Of a DNA stretch of 64,000 nt, positions 63,572-64,000 are shown piece after piece. The DNA is from Methanolobus profundi (GTDB lineage Archaea > Halobacteriota > Methanosarcinia > Methanosarcinales > Methanosarcinaceae), in assembly GCF_900114835.1 (NCBI RefSeq), contig NZ_FOUJ01000002.1:142374-206373 (forward strand), given 5' to 3'. The notes below the pieces were generated by a model, which did not search any database, was not told the DNA's origin, and saw only the letters and a program-made list of their open reading frames with translations. Both the position numbers and the translations under genes were made by a program. Numbering within the stretch: position 1 is the first letter of the stretch; every line of letters begins with the position of its first letter.

Positions 63572-64000
63572 TTAATTTTTACCTGATCTGCCAACTACAA
63601 TATAGATCGGATTCTCAGGTTTGAACATTGTTTCACCGGTAATCGGTGCACCTCGCGAAACTATCACGTGCAGTACCTCATCGAATAAGTCAAGTTCTTT
63701 CATCTTATTTATTACATTTACGACAGTTTCGATCCTGACTGCATTCAATACAATACTCTTTGCCTTTTTCTCAGCAAGTACTTCAAGTACACGGGAAATG
63801 TTTTTTGTGCCTCCAATGAATGCACAGTCGATAGAACCAACTTCCTGTTTTTCAAGGATCTCGGATGATTCACCGGAAAACACTTGGGCATTGCTAATCT
63901 TAAATGCTTCGAAATTTTTCTTCGTTACATTGATCGCCTCTTCCCTTGCATCCATGGCGCATATGCTAATATCACGCACCATTTTTGAAGCTTCAATTGA
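63572..64000 (-). CDS. cbiT: Precorrin-6Y/7 methyltransferase CbiT, 5' end outside window
   Basis: The frame is open to base 64000, so this is about the last 142 residues of a roughly 190-residue protein. The visible start SIEASKMVRDISICAMDA is the end of the SAM motif I region, followed by NVTKKNFEAFKISNAQVF and a DCAFIGGTKN strand. CbiT decarboxylates and methylates at C-15. It is upstream of cbiL, spaced by 20 bases, and is the first cbi gene seen. Confidence 0.95.
   Translation of the reverse strand, partial: SIEASKMVRDISICAMDAREEAINVTKKNFEAFKISNAQVFSGESSEILEKQEVGSIDCAFIGGTKNISRVLEVLAEKKAKSIVLNAVRIETVVNVINKMKELDLFDEVLHVIVSRGAPITGETMFKPENPIYIVVGRSGKN

Overview
The window is chromosomal DNA of a methanogenic archaeon, most likely a mesophilic member of the Methanosarcinaceae (Methanolobus/Methanococcoides-like). 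The evidence is archaeal information-processing genes (Rpo11, Csl4, aIF2-beta with a TRAM tail, L10e, PAN, aMBF1, archaeal TrpS and PheS), tRNA-dependent cysteine synthesis (SepCysS), F420 synthesis (CofD), diphthamide synthesis (Dph2), a PEF-CTERM surface protein, many methanogen-type DUF proteins and moderate AT content. Genes are dense and lie on both strands in short operons.

Layout. 1-10 kb: the end of a TPR protein, DUF5788, a PrsW-type protease, a four-CBS protein, a gamma-carbonic anhydrase, a 43-residue zinc-knuckle protein, and a divergent region where two identical operators separate marR-MFS from a small membrane protein plus nitrilase; a decayed cas1 fragment follows. 10-17 kb: tRNA-Gly, a J-domain protein, an iron-sulfur flavoprotein, a polyprenol/diacylglycerol kinase, a hydrolase, a class III aminotransferase, MscS and a membrane-anchored protein. 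17-26 kb, mostly minus strand: SepCysS, rpo11-csl4, hpt-dph2-METTL5-like, a ChlI/ChlD-type chelatase pair and CofD. 26-36 kb: HD hydrolase, LpdD-like/UbiX/ABC-2 permease, tRNA-Pro, MoaD-MoeA-FluC-FluC, a thioredoxin-CcdA fusion, DUF190, YhbY, a KaiC-like protein without a Walker A and MoaB. 36-50 kb: DUF1786, L10e-aIF2-beta, a KaiC-like ATPase coupled to a radical SAM/SPASM enzyme, TrpS-PheS, DUF362 ferredoxin, PEF-CTERM protein, LarE-GNAT-DUF531 and GlmM. 50-60 kb: PAN, aMBF1-ProC, DUF356, Toprim, DUF167, amidohydrolase-USP-CBS, a RibD-type reductase and thioredoxin-CcdA. 59.8-64 kb: the corrin-ring operon, in transcription order cbiT-cbiL-cbiF-cbiG(N)-cbiG(C)-cbiH-cbiC, with cbiT running off the window.

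The least ordinary signals are these. (1) Two genes, a membrane-anchored protein at 16601 and the first half of a split cbiG at 62208, have no ATG/GTG/TTG near the expected start but have an in-frame ATA a few bases after an excellent Shine-Dalgarno sequence; csl4 may be a third case. (2) Three intergenic stem-loops with perfect 11-12 bp outer stems enclose a C-rich loop on the minus strand resembling the anti-Shine-Dalgarno, and one lies just downstream of a 26-codon ORF that has its own promoter and ribosome binding site. (3) A cas1 C-terminal remnant lies in a window with no CRISPR array. (4) A twin-operator divergent promoter. (5) Many terminator-like hairpins swallow the stop codon of the gene they end. 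All functional roles are inferred by reading the sequence; no database search was possible.
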